Shown: positions 19,152 to 27,121 of the stretch, one piece after another
Layout: each line of letters begins with the position of its first letter
Numbering within the stretch: the stretch's first letter is position 1
Assembly (NCBI GenBank): GCA_020427635.1
Contig: JAGQOH010000003.1
Coordinates: 1-64,000, forward strand
DNA: 64,000 nucleotides
Reading direction: 5' to 3'
DNA from: Phycisphaerales bacterium
Lineage (GTDB): Bacteria; Planctomycetota; Phycisphaerae; Phycisphaerales; UBA1924
Program-made: the position numbers and the translations under genes
Notes under the pieces: generated by a model
Told to the model about the DNA's origin: nothing
The model's input: the letters and a program-made list of their open reading frames with translations, nothing else
The model's database searches: none

Positions 19152-19289
19152 CGATTCAGCAGCTATTTCTGCCCCTGAGAAGCTGGGAAAGCACTTTTCC
19201 GGGGGATAGCGCCTGGATAACTCCTGGTGGGACCTGTTTGGTCCCCATGTCGTCCACGACGCGGGGCTCCGCGAGGGTCTGCGGCCCCG

Positions 19290-19295
19290 TACACT
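19290..19295 (+). promoter_or_regulatory. Putative -10 box of STAS gene
   Basis: TACACT lies 8 bp before the ATG at 19304, and there is no Shine-Dalgarno sequence. This is consistent with a leaderless transcript. No good -35 hexamer was seen. Confidence 0.4.
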
Positions 19296-19303
19296 CCCGC
19301 CCC

Positions 19304-19654
19304 ATGGCGGAGCACACGCACCTGAAGACCGAGTGGCGCGACGGCGTCTTGATCGCGGAGATCACGGCCGCGTCCCTGGCGGACTATGAGGCCCAGGTGG
19401 TTGCGCAGGCGGTGCTTGCAGAGGCTCCCAAGGCCAATCACCGTGTGGTTGCGGACCTGAAGGCGGTGCAGTTCATGTCATCCGCGGGGCTTGGCATGCT
19501 GGTGAGCCTGCACAAGGCCTGCAAAGCGGAGGGCGGGAAGCTCATCGCGTGCAATATTGCCCAAGAGATCATGGGGGTGCTCAAGATGACGCACCTCGAC
19601 AAGCTCATTCCTATTACGGATGAGCGCGGCAAGGCGATCGAGAAGGCGAAGTAG
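19304..19654 (+). CDS. STAS-domain anti-sigma-factor antagonist
   Basis: A 116-residue single STAS domain of the SpoIIAA/RsbV type. The diagnostic segment VVADLKAVQFMSSAGLGML (about 45-63) carries the serine pair at the site phosphorylated in this family. Such proteins bind anti-sigma factors when unphosphorylated. No anti-sigma factor or phosphatase is encoded next to it, so its partner is elsewhere. The ATG at 19304 is chosen as the first residue of the conserved domain; the extra in-frame codons upstream have no family character. Confidence 0.87.
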   Translation: MAEHTHLKTEWRDGVLIAEITAASLADYEAQVVAQAVLAEAPKANHRVVADLKAVQFMSSAGLGMLVSLHKACKAEGGKLIACNIAQEIMGVLKMTHLDKLIPITDERGKAIEKAK

Positions 19655-19660
19655 AGAAGC

Positions 19661-19696
19661 TAGGAACTAGGCACTGGCAGTAGGCACTAGGACTAG
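19661..19696. repeat. CTAGG-rich short repeat
   Basis: A string of degenerate units (ctaggaactaggcac, gtaggcactaggact) fills the gap between two convergent genes. A related string lies at 54375-54405. Confidence 0.45.
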
Positions 19697-20337
19697 TAGC
19701 AGATGTTGCCAAAGTTGAAGAGCAGCAACTGCAGGTCGTCGAGGTTTGTGAAGCCATCGCCATTCACATCGCCATCGATGAGCTGAGCGCCCGGGCCCGT
19801 GCCGAAGCCAAAGAGCAAGAGTTGCAGGTCATCGAGATTGACCTGGCCATCGCTGTTGACGTCGGCTTCGCAGAAGATGGCGACATAGGCGTTGGCGTCA
19901 TCGAGATTGATCCAGCCGACGTTCTCGCCCCAGGCGAAGCCTTTGAGTCGGCCGTTCTCGATGCGCGCGGGATTGGGCGGTGACGCCAATGCGCCGCCAT
20001 CGAAGTTGACCCAGCCGGCGTTTTCCATCCATGCGTAGCCTTCGAGGAAGCCGCCAACGACGTTCACGCCATAGTTCGTGTTGTTGGTGTTGGCGTAGGG
20101 GCCGCTGCCGTTGCCGACGTTCAACCAGCCGATGTTCTCGCACCAGACATAGCCGGCGAGATGGTCACTCAAGACTTCGACGCCTTGGTTCCCTGCGGGC
20201 GTGCCGGCATCGCGCCAGTTCATAAAGCCGATGTTTTCGCCCCAGGACCATTTGTTGGTGGGGGAGATGTTGGTGGCGCCGAGCGCGGCGCTTGCGGCGA
20301 CGAGGAGGGCGATCGTGATTGTTGTCTTGGCGTGCAT
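19693..20337 (-). CDS. Secreted WxENxGW-repeat protein with dockerin-like tail
   Basis: A 214-residue exported protein, last gene of the minus-strand beta-helix operon. The start ATG is 26 bp after the previous stop, with AGAGAG upstream. After the signal peptide (MHAKTTITIALLVAASAALG) come five repeats built around WGENIGFMNW, WCENIGWLNV, WMENAGWVNF and WGENVGWINL. The C-terminus has two dockerin-like units, ADVNSDGQVNLDDLQLLLF and GDVNGDGFTNLDDLQLLLF. The repeats probably form a small beta-propeller-like or repeat fold. The context suggests it works with the beta-helix proteins outside the cell. Confidence 0.83.
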   Translation of the reverse strand: MHAKTTITIALLVAASAALGATNISPTNKWSWGENIGFMNWRDAGTPAGNQGVEVLSDHLAGYVWCENIGWLNVGNGSGPYANTNNTNYGVNVVGGFLEGYAWMENAGWVNFDGGALASPPNPARIENGRLKGFAWGENVGWINLDDANAYVAIFCEADVNSDGQVNLDDLQLLLFGFGTGPGAQLIDGDVNGDGFTNLDDLQLLLFNFGNICY

Positions 20338-20363
20338 GGTTGGTTCTCTCTCTGTTCTCTCTG

Positions 20364-21581
20364 TCAATAGCTGAAATTCGCGTTTGCGTCAGTGCTGCCC
20401 AGCGTCGATGCCACGGATCCGCTGCCGTTTACTGCAGCGGTTGCGGCACCGACGCGATTGATGATGGGACCATAGATGTTGTTGGCCGCGATGACCCAGT
20501 TGGTTGTGTTGGCGGCACAGGTGTTGCGATAGATGATGCCGCCCGAGGACGTCACTTCAATACCGCGGTCGTTGTCGTTGCAATGGTTGTCTTCGATGCG
20601 CGTGTCACTGCCGCCTGCGACGATGCCCGCGCCATCGCCAGCTCCTGCGCCATTGCCAAAGCACGAGTTTCCAATCACCCGTGCGTCCGCGCCGACGATC
20701 TCAATCCCGTTGCCCGCGTTCGCATTGGATGTGCAGTTGAGGACGGTGGATGAGAACGCGACGACGATGCCATCTCCGAAGTTGGTCGAGGTCACACAGT
20801 CAACGATGCGGCAGTTACTTTGCACATTGATGCCGGAGTCGGTGTTGAAGTTCGCAGTGCAGCCGCGAACGATCGTGCGCGCACTGCCAAGGATGCCTGC
20901 GAGATTGTTCGTTGAGCAGCAGGCCTCGACAACCGAATCGTTCGAGACAATGATGCCAACATTGGGGTGGTCGGTCGCGTTGCAGCCCGTGATCGTGCTG
21001 CGATTTCCAGAGACGATGCCCGCCTGATTGGCCTGCGCCGTGCAACCCGAGATCACAGCATCGCCCTCAGCCTGGATGCCGTTCATGCCGTTGCTGTTGG
21101 CGACACAATCCCGAATCCGTGCAGCTCGTCCGACGACGATTCCGCCGGCGCCATTTCGGGAGCTGTGCACATCTTCGATGAGGTAGCCGACTGTGAGGCC
21201 CCCGCTTGAGAAATCAATCCCGCTGTCACCCCACTTGGTCAGCGTGCCGTTGCGGACGGTGATGTTGTCATGCAAGCCATCGGTGCGCAGGCCCGAGAGT
21301 GAGCCAGCAACCCCGGTGAGATTGAACCCCATGAGGTCGATCACGACGTTGTTCGCTGCGACCTCAATGCCGGCCTTCCCAACAACGCCAAGGACGTTTG
21401 CCTCGAGGTAGTAGCTACCAGCCCGATCGATCCGAAAGATGCTGTCTGCATCGCCCGGGGTGTTGGTCGCATTGATTGCAATGCGCGGTTCGGGCCCGGG
21501 CGTTGGCGCAATGGGCCCGGCAGGCGGGTCAAGCGGCCCAGCGAGGGCGGCGGTTGCGATGGCGAGTGTGATCAGGTGCAT
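20364..21581 (-). CDS. Secreted parallel beta-helix protein, array member 7
   Basis: A 405-residue protein, seventh in transcription order of the seven-gene array. The signal peptide (MHLITLAIATAALAG) is followed by the conserved N-cap PLDPPAGPIAPTPGPEPRI, then FRIDRAGSYYLEANVLG and IEVAANNVVIDLMGFNLTG. About ten right-handed helix turns follow with the periodic NGIxxxxxxxVxxCTAxxN pattern (e.g. NNVGIIVSNDSVVEAC-like turns). It ends GSTDANANFSY. The fold is that of pectate-lyase/NosD-like proteins. No catalytic residues could be assigned, so carbohydrate binding, lyase activity and a purely structural role all remain possible. Confidence 0.88.
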   Translation of the reverse strand: MHLITLAIATAALAGPLDPPAGPIAPTPGPEPRIAINATNTPGDADSIFRIDRAGSYYLEANVLGVVGKAGIEVAANNVVIDLMGFNLTGVAGSLSGLRTDGLHDNITVRNGTLTKWGDSGIDFSSGGLTVGYLIEDVHSSRNGAGGIVVGRAARIRDCVANSNGMNGIQAEGDAVISGCTAQANQAGIVSGNRSTITGCNATDHPNVGIIVSNDSVVEACCSTNNLAGILGSARTIVRGCTANFNTDSGINVQSNCRIVDCVTSTNFGDGIVVAFSSTVLNCTSNANAGNGIEIVGADARVIGNSCFGNGAGAGDGAGIVAGGSDTRIEDNHCNDNDRGIEVTSSGGIIYRNTCAANTTNWVIAANNIYGPIINRVGAATAAVNGSGSVASTLGSTDANANFSY

Positions 21582-21594
21582 GAATCAGGTGTCC

Positions 21595-22704
21595 TCAATA
21601 CGTGAAGTTGGCCCATGGATCGGTTGTGCCCATACCCGTACCGCCGCTGTTGCCGAGGATCGCTCCACTGGGTGGAGCCACGACAATGACGCCGACTTTA
21701 TTGGCGAGGAAGATGTCCCAGTTTGTCGTGTTGTCAGAGCACGTATTCTTGATGATGACGTTGCCTGCGGCGTCGACGTCGATCCCTCGATCCGCTTCGA
21801 TGCAATTGTTGCCCTCGATGCGATTGCCCCCACCCGTCACGTGGATGTTGGCACCGTCAGCCGTCATAAACCCATTTGTGTTGCACTGGTTGTCGGTGAT
21901 CACGCAATCCCTTACTGCCAGGATGCCGTCGCCGTCGTTGGAGCCCGCCTCGCAGTGCGTGACAGAACTCTGAATCACATCGAAACCATTGCCCTCGTTG
22001 AACGATGCCGCGCAATGAGACATTTGGGTACCGGCGCCATCAAATCCGTGTGCCGCGTTGCTCACCGAGGTGCAACCGGTCACGGTGCACAGGGTCGCCT
22101 GAAAGCCATTGCCCAAGTTCTCGAGAGCGGCACAATCACTGATCGAAACGCCCCCGAAGGCGAAAATGCCGTGCTGTCCGTTGCGCGTTGCGGTGCAGCG
22201 ACTCACACTGCCAGCGCCACGAAGAAAGATCCCGTGTCCGCCATTGTCTGTCGAGGATACGCCCTCGACAATGATGCCGCGGGCAGAGTTCTCTGAGAGG
22301 TCGATCCCGTGAGAGCCCCAATTGCGCACCGAACCATTCCGTACGCAGATGTTTGACAGACTAGAGATACTGATCGTGATCCCGTTGAGCGAGCCAGCCT
22401 TGCCCAATACCTCGAAGCCATTGAGGTCAATCGTTACGCCGCTCGCGGCGATTTCAATACCGTGCCTCGCGTTCTCGCCAGCAACCTTTCCAGTGAGGTA
22501 GTAGCTGCCTGGCTGGGTGATTCGGTAGACCGTTGTTGCGGTGCCTGGCGTATTGGTCTGGTTGATTGGCACCCGCGGCTCGACCTGATCGAGCGTCTTC
22601 ATCGTTGATGCAACTGGGCCGGGGGGCGGATTCAATGGACCCGCAACCGCAGTTGCTGCAGTGCCGAGGGCCATCGTCATCCATAGTGCCATGTACTTTC
22701 GCAT
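21595..22704 (-). CDS. Secreted parallel beta-helix protein, array member 6
   Basis: A 369-residue member, 12 bp after the preceding stop, with a GAAGGA ribosome site. Its N-cap is the most divergent of the array (GPLNPPPGPVASTMKTLDQ), with an insertion before EPRVPINQTNTPGTA. The common strands YRITQPGSYYLTGKVAG, IEIAASGVTIDLNGFEVLG and NICVRNGSVRNWGSHGIDL follow, then eight or so helix turns with Cys in the xNCxx position. It ends GTTDPWANFTY. The hydrophobic N-terminus (MRKYMALWMTMALGTAATAVAG) predicts export. Confidence 0.87.
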   Translation of the reverse strand: MRKYMALWMTMALGTAATAVAGPLNPPPGPVASTMKTLDQVEPRVPINQTNTPGTATTVYRITQPGSYYLTGKVAGENARHGIEIAASGVTIDLNGFEVLGKAGSLNGITISISSLSNICVRNGSVRNWGSHGIDLSENSARGIIVEGVSSTDNGGHGIFLRGAGSVSRCTATRNGQHGIFAFGGVSISDCAALENLGNGFQATLCTVTGCTSVSNAAHGFDGAGTQMSHCAASFNEGNGFDVIQSSVTHCEAGSNDGDGILAVRDCVITDNQCNTNGFMTADGANIHVTGGGNRIEGNNCIEADRGIDVDAAGNVIIKNTCSDNTTNWDIFLANKVGVIVVAPPSGAILGNSGGTGMGTTDPWANFTY

Positions 22705-22716
22705 AGTCCTTCTCTC

Positions 22717-23727
22717 TCAATACGTGAAGTTTGCAGTGTGATCGACGGTGCCCAGTGTGCTGACGGCGGAATCACCATTCACGGAGTTGGTTGTCGCCCC
22801 TGCTCGATTGACAATGTTGCTGTAGAAATTGTTCGCAACGAAGATCCAATTCGTTGTGTTCGCAGAGCATGTGTTCTTGATAATGAAATTGCCTTCGCCG
22901 TTGACGCGCACGCCGTAATCATTGCCGACACAGTTGTTATCTTCAATGCGGTTATCCGAGCTGTTGACGAGAATTCCGGCGCCGGTGGTTGCAAGAGCAC
23001 CGTTGCCACTGCAGGTATTGCCCGTGACGGTGCAGCCGCCATTCACAGAAATGCCATGCGACGAATTGCCGATGGCCATGCAGTTGCGCACGATGGCTGC
23101 CGCGGCATCGATGCCGTTGCCGCCGTTGTATGACGCAACGCAATCGCGCACGATGCACGTCAGATTCGCTTTGATGCCCGTCCCGTTGTTGCGAATTGCC
23201 GTGCAACCTACCGCGCTGCCCTCGTAGAATTCGATCCCTGCCTGGTTGTTGTTGAAGGCCTGGCAATCCCTGAGGTCGGCGCCAAAGACGCGGAATCCAT
23301 ACAACGCGTTGTCGAACGACCGCACCTGATCCGCCAGCATACCAACGGTGTGCAGATCAACACCATCCTCGCCCCACGTCTTGATCACACCGTTGCGCAG
23401 GGTCAGGTTGAAGACATTGAGCTGCGTGGAGCCGATGCCATCGAGAGAGCCCGGCACACCCTCGAGCGAGAAGCCCATGAGGTCGATCGAGACCTCGTCC
23501 GCGTTGACGAGGATGCCGGTCTTGCCCGCTTCACCAAGGATGTTGCCTTCGAGGTAATAGCTCCCCGGTGCGCTGATGATAAACGACGCAGTCGCACTCC
23601 CGGGCGTATTCACCGCATTGATCGCAATCCGCGGCTCGGGTCCTGGTGTTGGCGCAATCGGACCCGCGGGCGGATCGAGCGGGCCCGCAAGGGCGGCTGC
23701 GGCAATGACAAGTGAAATCGTGCTCAT
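22717..23727 (-). CDS. Secreted parallel beta-helix protein, array member 5
   Basis: A 336-residue member. The ATG is 9 bp after the previous stop, with AAGGGT upstream. The signal peptide (MSTISLVIAAAALAG) is followed by the N-cap PLDPPAGPIAPTPGPEPRI, FIISAPGSYYLEGNILG and VSIDLMGFSLEGVPGSLDG. It has fewer helix turns than members 3 and 7, so the array varies mainly in the number of central repeats. It ends GTVDHTANFTY. Confidence 0.87.
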   Translation of the reverse strand: MSTISLVIAAAALAGPLDPPAGPIAPTPGPEPRIAINAVNTPGSATASFIISAPGSYYLEGNILGEAGKTGILVNADEVSIDLMGFSLEGVPGSLDGIGSTQLNVFNLTLRNGVIKTWGEDGVDLHTVGMLADQVRSFDNALYGFRVFGADLRDCQAFNNNQAGIEFYEGSAVGCTAIRNNGTGIKANLTCIVRDCVASYNGGNGIDAAAAIVRNCMAIGNSSHGISVNGGCTVTGNTCSGNGALATTGAGILVNSSDNRIEDNNCVGNDYGVRVNGEGNFIIKNTCSANTTNWIFVANNFYSNIVNRAGATTNSVNGDSAVSTLGTVDHTANFTY

Positions 23728-23736
23728 GATACCCTT

Positions 23737-24729
23737 CTAGTACGTGAAATTCGCGTAGGGATCGGTCGTCGACATTGTTGAGTTCGCGTTTCCGTTTCCA
23801 TTGATCGGGGTGTGCGCCGCGGTGATACGGTTGACGATTGGGCCAATTACGTTGTTTGCGGCGATTTGCCATGCAGCGGTGTGATCGGTGCAGGTATTGC
23901 GAATGATCACGTTGTCAGCGCCATCGACGCGGATGCCTCGGTCGGTCGATGAGCACTGGTTGCCCTCGATCCGGTTCCGTGTGCCGTGCATGTAGATTCC
24001 GGTCGCCGAATTGGCAAACCCGTTGCCATGACAGTTGTTGTTGAGAACGAGGTTGTAGTTGGTCCCCGAGATTTGCGCGCCGGTGTTGTCCGAGGCGGTG
24101 CATCCGATGATGGTGCTGGCATCACCGATAGCGATCCCATCGACGCCGTTTCCTGACGCAGTGCAATCTGTGATGTGGGCTTTCGTTACGACGATGCCAG
24201 TGCCGTCATTCCGATAGGCGGTGCAATCTTTGATGATCATCGCGCGCTCAGCCGAGGGCGTATTGATTCCGTCCCCATCACAGTCGGCCACGTGAACACC
24301 GCTGATCATGCCACTTGCAACACCAAGTGCGCTAAGGTCGATGCCGGTATCGCGCCAGTTGCGCACAGTGCCGTTCTTGACGACGATCCCGGTCTTTCCG
24401 CCACCGCCGGTCACAATGATCCCGCTGATCGGTCCGTTGATGCCGCCGCTCAGGACAAAGCCGTTGAGGTCGATCGTCACGCCATGCAACGCCGCGATCT
24501 CAATGCCGTTCTTCGCGCCGTTGACTGTGATGTTGGCTTCGAGGTAGTAGCTTCCTGGCTGCGTGATCTTGAACTGGCTGGGCGTTGCATCGTTGTCCCC
24601 AGGCGTATTGACTGCATTGATTGCAATCCGCGGCTCGGGGCCGGGCGTTGGCGTAATTGATCCGGCGGGCGGATCAAGCGGCCCAGCCAGCGCGGTCGCG
24701 GCAATGGCAATCGAAATCGCGTGCATCAT
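23737..24729 (-). CDS. Secreted parallel beta-helix protein, array member 4
   Basis: A 330-residue member, the shortest of the array. Two adjacent ATG codons (24729 and 24726) follow a GAGGAACGAGAG ribosome site; either may start translation. The signal peptide is MMHAISIAIAATALAG. The N-cap is PLDPPAGSITPTPGPEPRI, then FKITQPGSYYLEANITV, VTIDLNGFVLSGGINGP and VVKNGTVRNWRDTGIDL. It ends STTDPYANFTY. The gap to the preceding gene is 11 bp. Confidence 0.87.
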   Translation of the reverse strand: MMHAISIAIAATALAGPLDPPAGSITPTPGPEPRIAINAVNTPGDNDATPSQFKITQPGSYYLEANITVNGAKNGIEIAALHGVTIDLNGFVLSGGINGPISGIIVTGGGGKTGIVVKNGTVRNWRDTGIDLSALGVASGMISGVHVADCDGDGINTPSAERAMIIKDCTAYRNDGTGIVVTKAHITDCTASGNGVDGIAIGDASTIIGCTASDNTGAQISGTNYNLVLNNNCHGNGFANSATGIYMHGTRNRIEGNQCSSTDRGIRVDGADNVIIRNTCTDHTAAWQIAANNVIGPIVNRITAAHTPINGNGNANSTMSTTDPYANFTY

Positions 24730-24740
24730 GCTCTCGTTCC

Positions 24741-25958
24741 TCAATGACTGAAGTTCGCGTTTGGGTCAGTGGTGTTCAGCGTCGACGCCAGTGGCCCGTT
24801 TCCCGAAAAGATGGCCATGCTCCCGCTCGGGTTGACGATTTCGCCGACAAAGTTGCCGCCAAACAACTCAAAGTTCGACGTATTGCTGCCGCAGATGTTC
24901 TTGACGATGACGCACCTGTTGGTCCCGTCGACGTGGATGCCGCGGTCATTGTTCGTACACAGATTGCCCTCGATACGGCAGTCAGGCCCAGCGACACGAA
25001 TCCCAGCACCGTCGCCCGCGCCGAAGCCGTTCAGGTCGCAGGTGTTGTTCATGATGGTCGAACTTCCCTGCACATAGATCCCGTCAAGCGTGTTGTGGAG
25101 TACCGTGCACCCGGTGATCACCATCTTCTGCGTTCCGGAGATCCCGAACTCGCCGCTGCGCTGCGCAATGCAATCAACAATTCTGCAGCCCTCTGTGCCA
25201 GCAATGCCTTGGACGTTGCTCTGGCTCGCCGTGCAATGGCTCACCGTGCTGTACGACTGAGCCTCGATGCCAATATCGTTGCCGTTCGCAGCGCAATCAC
25301 TGATGGTCGATTCGCTGCCGGAGCGAATGCCGTAGAACGAGTTGTTGTTCGACGAGCAATTGGAAATCGACGCCCTCAGCGTTGCAAAGATCCCGCTTCG
25401 GTTCATGTGCGCCGAGCAATGTGCAATCGCAGCGCCCTCATCACAACGAAGCCCATCCTGCGTATTGTTCGACGCTGTGCAGTTCTGAACCACAGCCGAC
25501 TTACCAAGGATCATGCCGTTCAAGGCATTTCCAGATACATGCACATCTTCAATTAGCACACCCGTGCCGATGCCGGCAGTGACCAAATCAATCCCGCTGC
25601 CATCCCAATCACTGATCACGCCGTTGCGGATGGTGATGTTGTCGATTGCGCCGCCGCTCGTGGCGATGCCCGACAACACGCCCGGCAATCCAAAGACGTT
25701 GTAGCCCATCAGATCAATCGTCACGTTGCTCGCGGCGATCTCGATACCAACCTTGCCGTTGTCACCCTTCAGGTTCTGCGTGAGGAAGTAGCTGCCCGGC
25801 TTTGAGATGTGATACACGCTGTCAGCATCGCCGGTTGTATTGAGTTGATTGATTGCGATTCGCGGCTCGGGCCCGGGCGTCGGCGCAATTGAACCTGCCG
25901 GCGGATTCAATGGCCCAGCGAGTGTCGCGGCGGCAAGCGCCAGAGATATTCCGTGCAT
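24741..25958 (-). CDS. Secreted parallel beta-helix protein, array member 3
   Basis: A 405-residue member. Two adjacent ATG codons (25961, 25958) follow GGAGGAG; 25958 gives the usual MH start and better spacing. The signal peptide (MHGISLALAAATLAG) leads into PLNPPAGSIAPTPGPEPRI, YHISKPGSYFLTQNLKG and VTIDLMGYNVFGLPGVLSG. About eleven helix turns follow. It ends NTTDPNANFSH, the only member with His rather than Tyr at the C-terminus. Confidence 0.87.
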   Translation of the reverse strand: MHGISLALAAATLAGPLNPPAGSIAPTPGPEPRIAINQLNTTGDADSVYHISKPGSYFLTQNLKGDNGKVGIEIAASNVTIDLMGYNVFGLPGVLSGIATSGGAIDNITIRNGVISDWDGSGIDLVTAGIGTGVLIEDVHVSGNALNGMILGKSAVVQNCTASNNTQDGLRCDEGAAIAHCSAHMNRSGIFATLRASISNCSSNNNSFYGIRSGSESTISDCAANGNDIGIEAQSYSTVSHCTASQSNVQGIAGTEGCRIVDCIAQRSGEFGISGTQKMVITGCTVLHNTLDGIYVQGSSTIMNNTCDLNGFGAGDGAGIRVAGPDCRIEGNLCTNNDRGIHVDGTNRCVIVKNICGSNTSNFELFGGNFVGEIVNPSGSMAIFSGNGPLASTLNTTDPNANFSH

Positions 25959-25968
25959 CATCTCCTCC

Positions 25969-27108
25969 TCAATACGTGAAGTTGGCGTTCGGATGCGTAC
26001 TGCCAACACTACCGACAAATGTGTCGCCCATCACTGCTGCACCGATTCCTGCCGCATCGCCTGCAAGCACAATGGGCCCGACTGCGTTGTTTGCGGCGAG
26101 ATTCCAATTGGTCGTATTCCCCGAACAGCTGTTGCGAACGATGATGTTGCCGCCGAGATCCACCTTGATACCCGTTCCATTCGCAACACAGTTGTTGCCT
26201 TCAATGCGGGTGTCCAGGGCGCTGACGAGGATGCCGGGCCCGGTGTTCGCGTGGCACATGTTGTCCTGCAGATTGCTTTGGCCACCGACGCGGATGCCGC
26301 CAGCGGTATTGGCACGAGCGGCGCAATCACTTACCACGCCAGAGCCGCTGCAGTTGATGCCATAGCCACCGTTGAGAAACGCCGAGCACGCAGTCACGAC
26401 GCCACCAACATTCACAGCGATGCCCGCATTGCCATTGCTGTACGCAGTCGTGTTGGTCACCGTGCAGTTTGTTGCACCAATAAAACCGCTGACATCGTTG
26501 TCATACGCAACGCAGTCAGTCACTGTGCAGGCGTCGGCCAGATTGAACCCGTTCGCCGTATTCTCGCGGGATGTGCAATGACTCAGTGCGCATCCGTCCC
26601 CCAAGTCGAATCCGTCCTCACTGTTGTTGAACGCTGTACACCGGGTCACAACAGCATTGTTCGAAATGCGGAAGCCGTCGCCATTGTTGTTGCTTGATTG
26701 CACGTCTTTAATGATGCAGTTTCGCGCAAAGGTGAGGCGAATGCCATCGCTGAAGCAGAACGCAACCGAGCCGTTCCTGATCGTGATATTCGAGTGAAAA
26801 TTGGGGGAGGTGATCCCCTGCAATGAGCCGGACGCGGCGCCGCGCACTTCGAACCCGTTCAGGTCGAGGGTCACGCTGTCCGCTGCGATCTCAATGACCG
26901 ACTTGCCGACGGCGCCCGTGAGGTTGCCTTCGAGGTAGTAGCTCCCGTGCTGCACGATGCGATAGACGCTGTCGGCATCGCCCGGGGTGTTGGTGGCGTT
27001 GATCGCAATCCGAGGCTCGGGTCCGGGCGTCGGCGCGATGGGGCCTGCGGGTGGATCGAGCGGGCCGGCGAGGGTGGTGGTTGCAAGTGCAAGACAGATC
27101 AGGTGCAT
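25969..27108 (-). CDS. Secreted parallel beta-helix protein, array member 2
   Basis: A 379-residue member. The ATG is 13 bp after the preceding stop, with GGAG upstream. The signal peptide (MHLICLALATTTLAG) leads into PLDPPAGPIAPTPGPEPRI, YRIVQHGSYYLEGNLTG and VTLDLNGFEVRGAASGSLQG. The central turns are very regular (NGFNLADACTVTDC, SGFIGATNCTVTN), with Cys-rich ladders. It ends GSTHPNANFTY. Confidence 0.87.
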   Translation of the reverse strand: MHLICLALATTTLAGPLDPPAGPIAPTPGPEPRIAINATNTPGDADSVYRIVQHGSYYLEGNLTGAVGKSVIEIAADSVTLDLNGFEVRGAASGSLQGITSPNFHSNITIRNGSVAFCFSDGIRLTFARNCIIKDVQSSNNNGDGFRISNNAVVTRCTAFNNSEDGFDLGDGCALSHCTSRENTANGFNLADACTVTDCVAYDNDVSGFIGATNCTVTNTTAYSNGNAGIAVNVGGVVTACSAFLNGGYGINCSGSGVVSDCAARANTAGGIRVGGQSNLQDNMCHANTGPGILVSALDTRIEGNNCVANGTGIKVDLGGNIIVRNSCSGNTTNWNLAANNAVGPIVLAGDAAGIGAAVMGDTFVGSVGSTHPNANFTY

Positions 27109-27121
27109 TCGCTTCTACTCC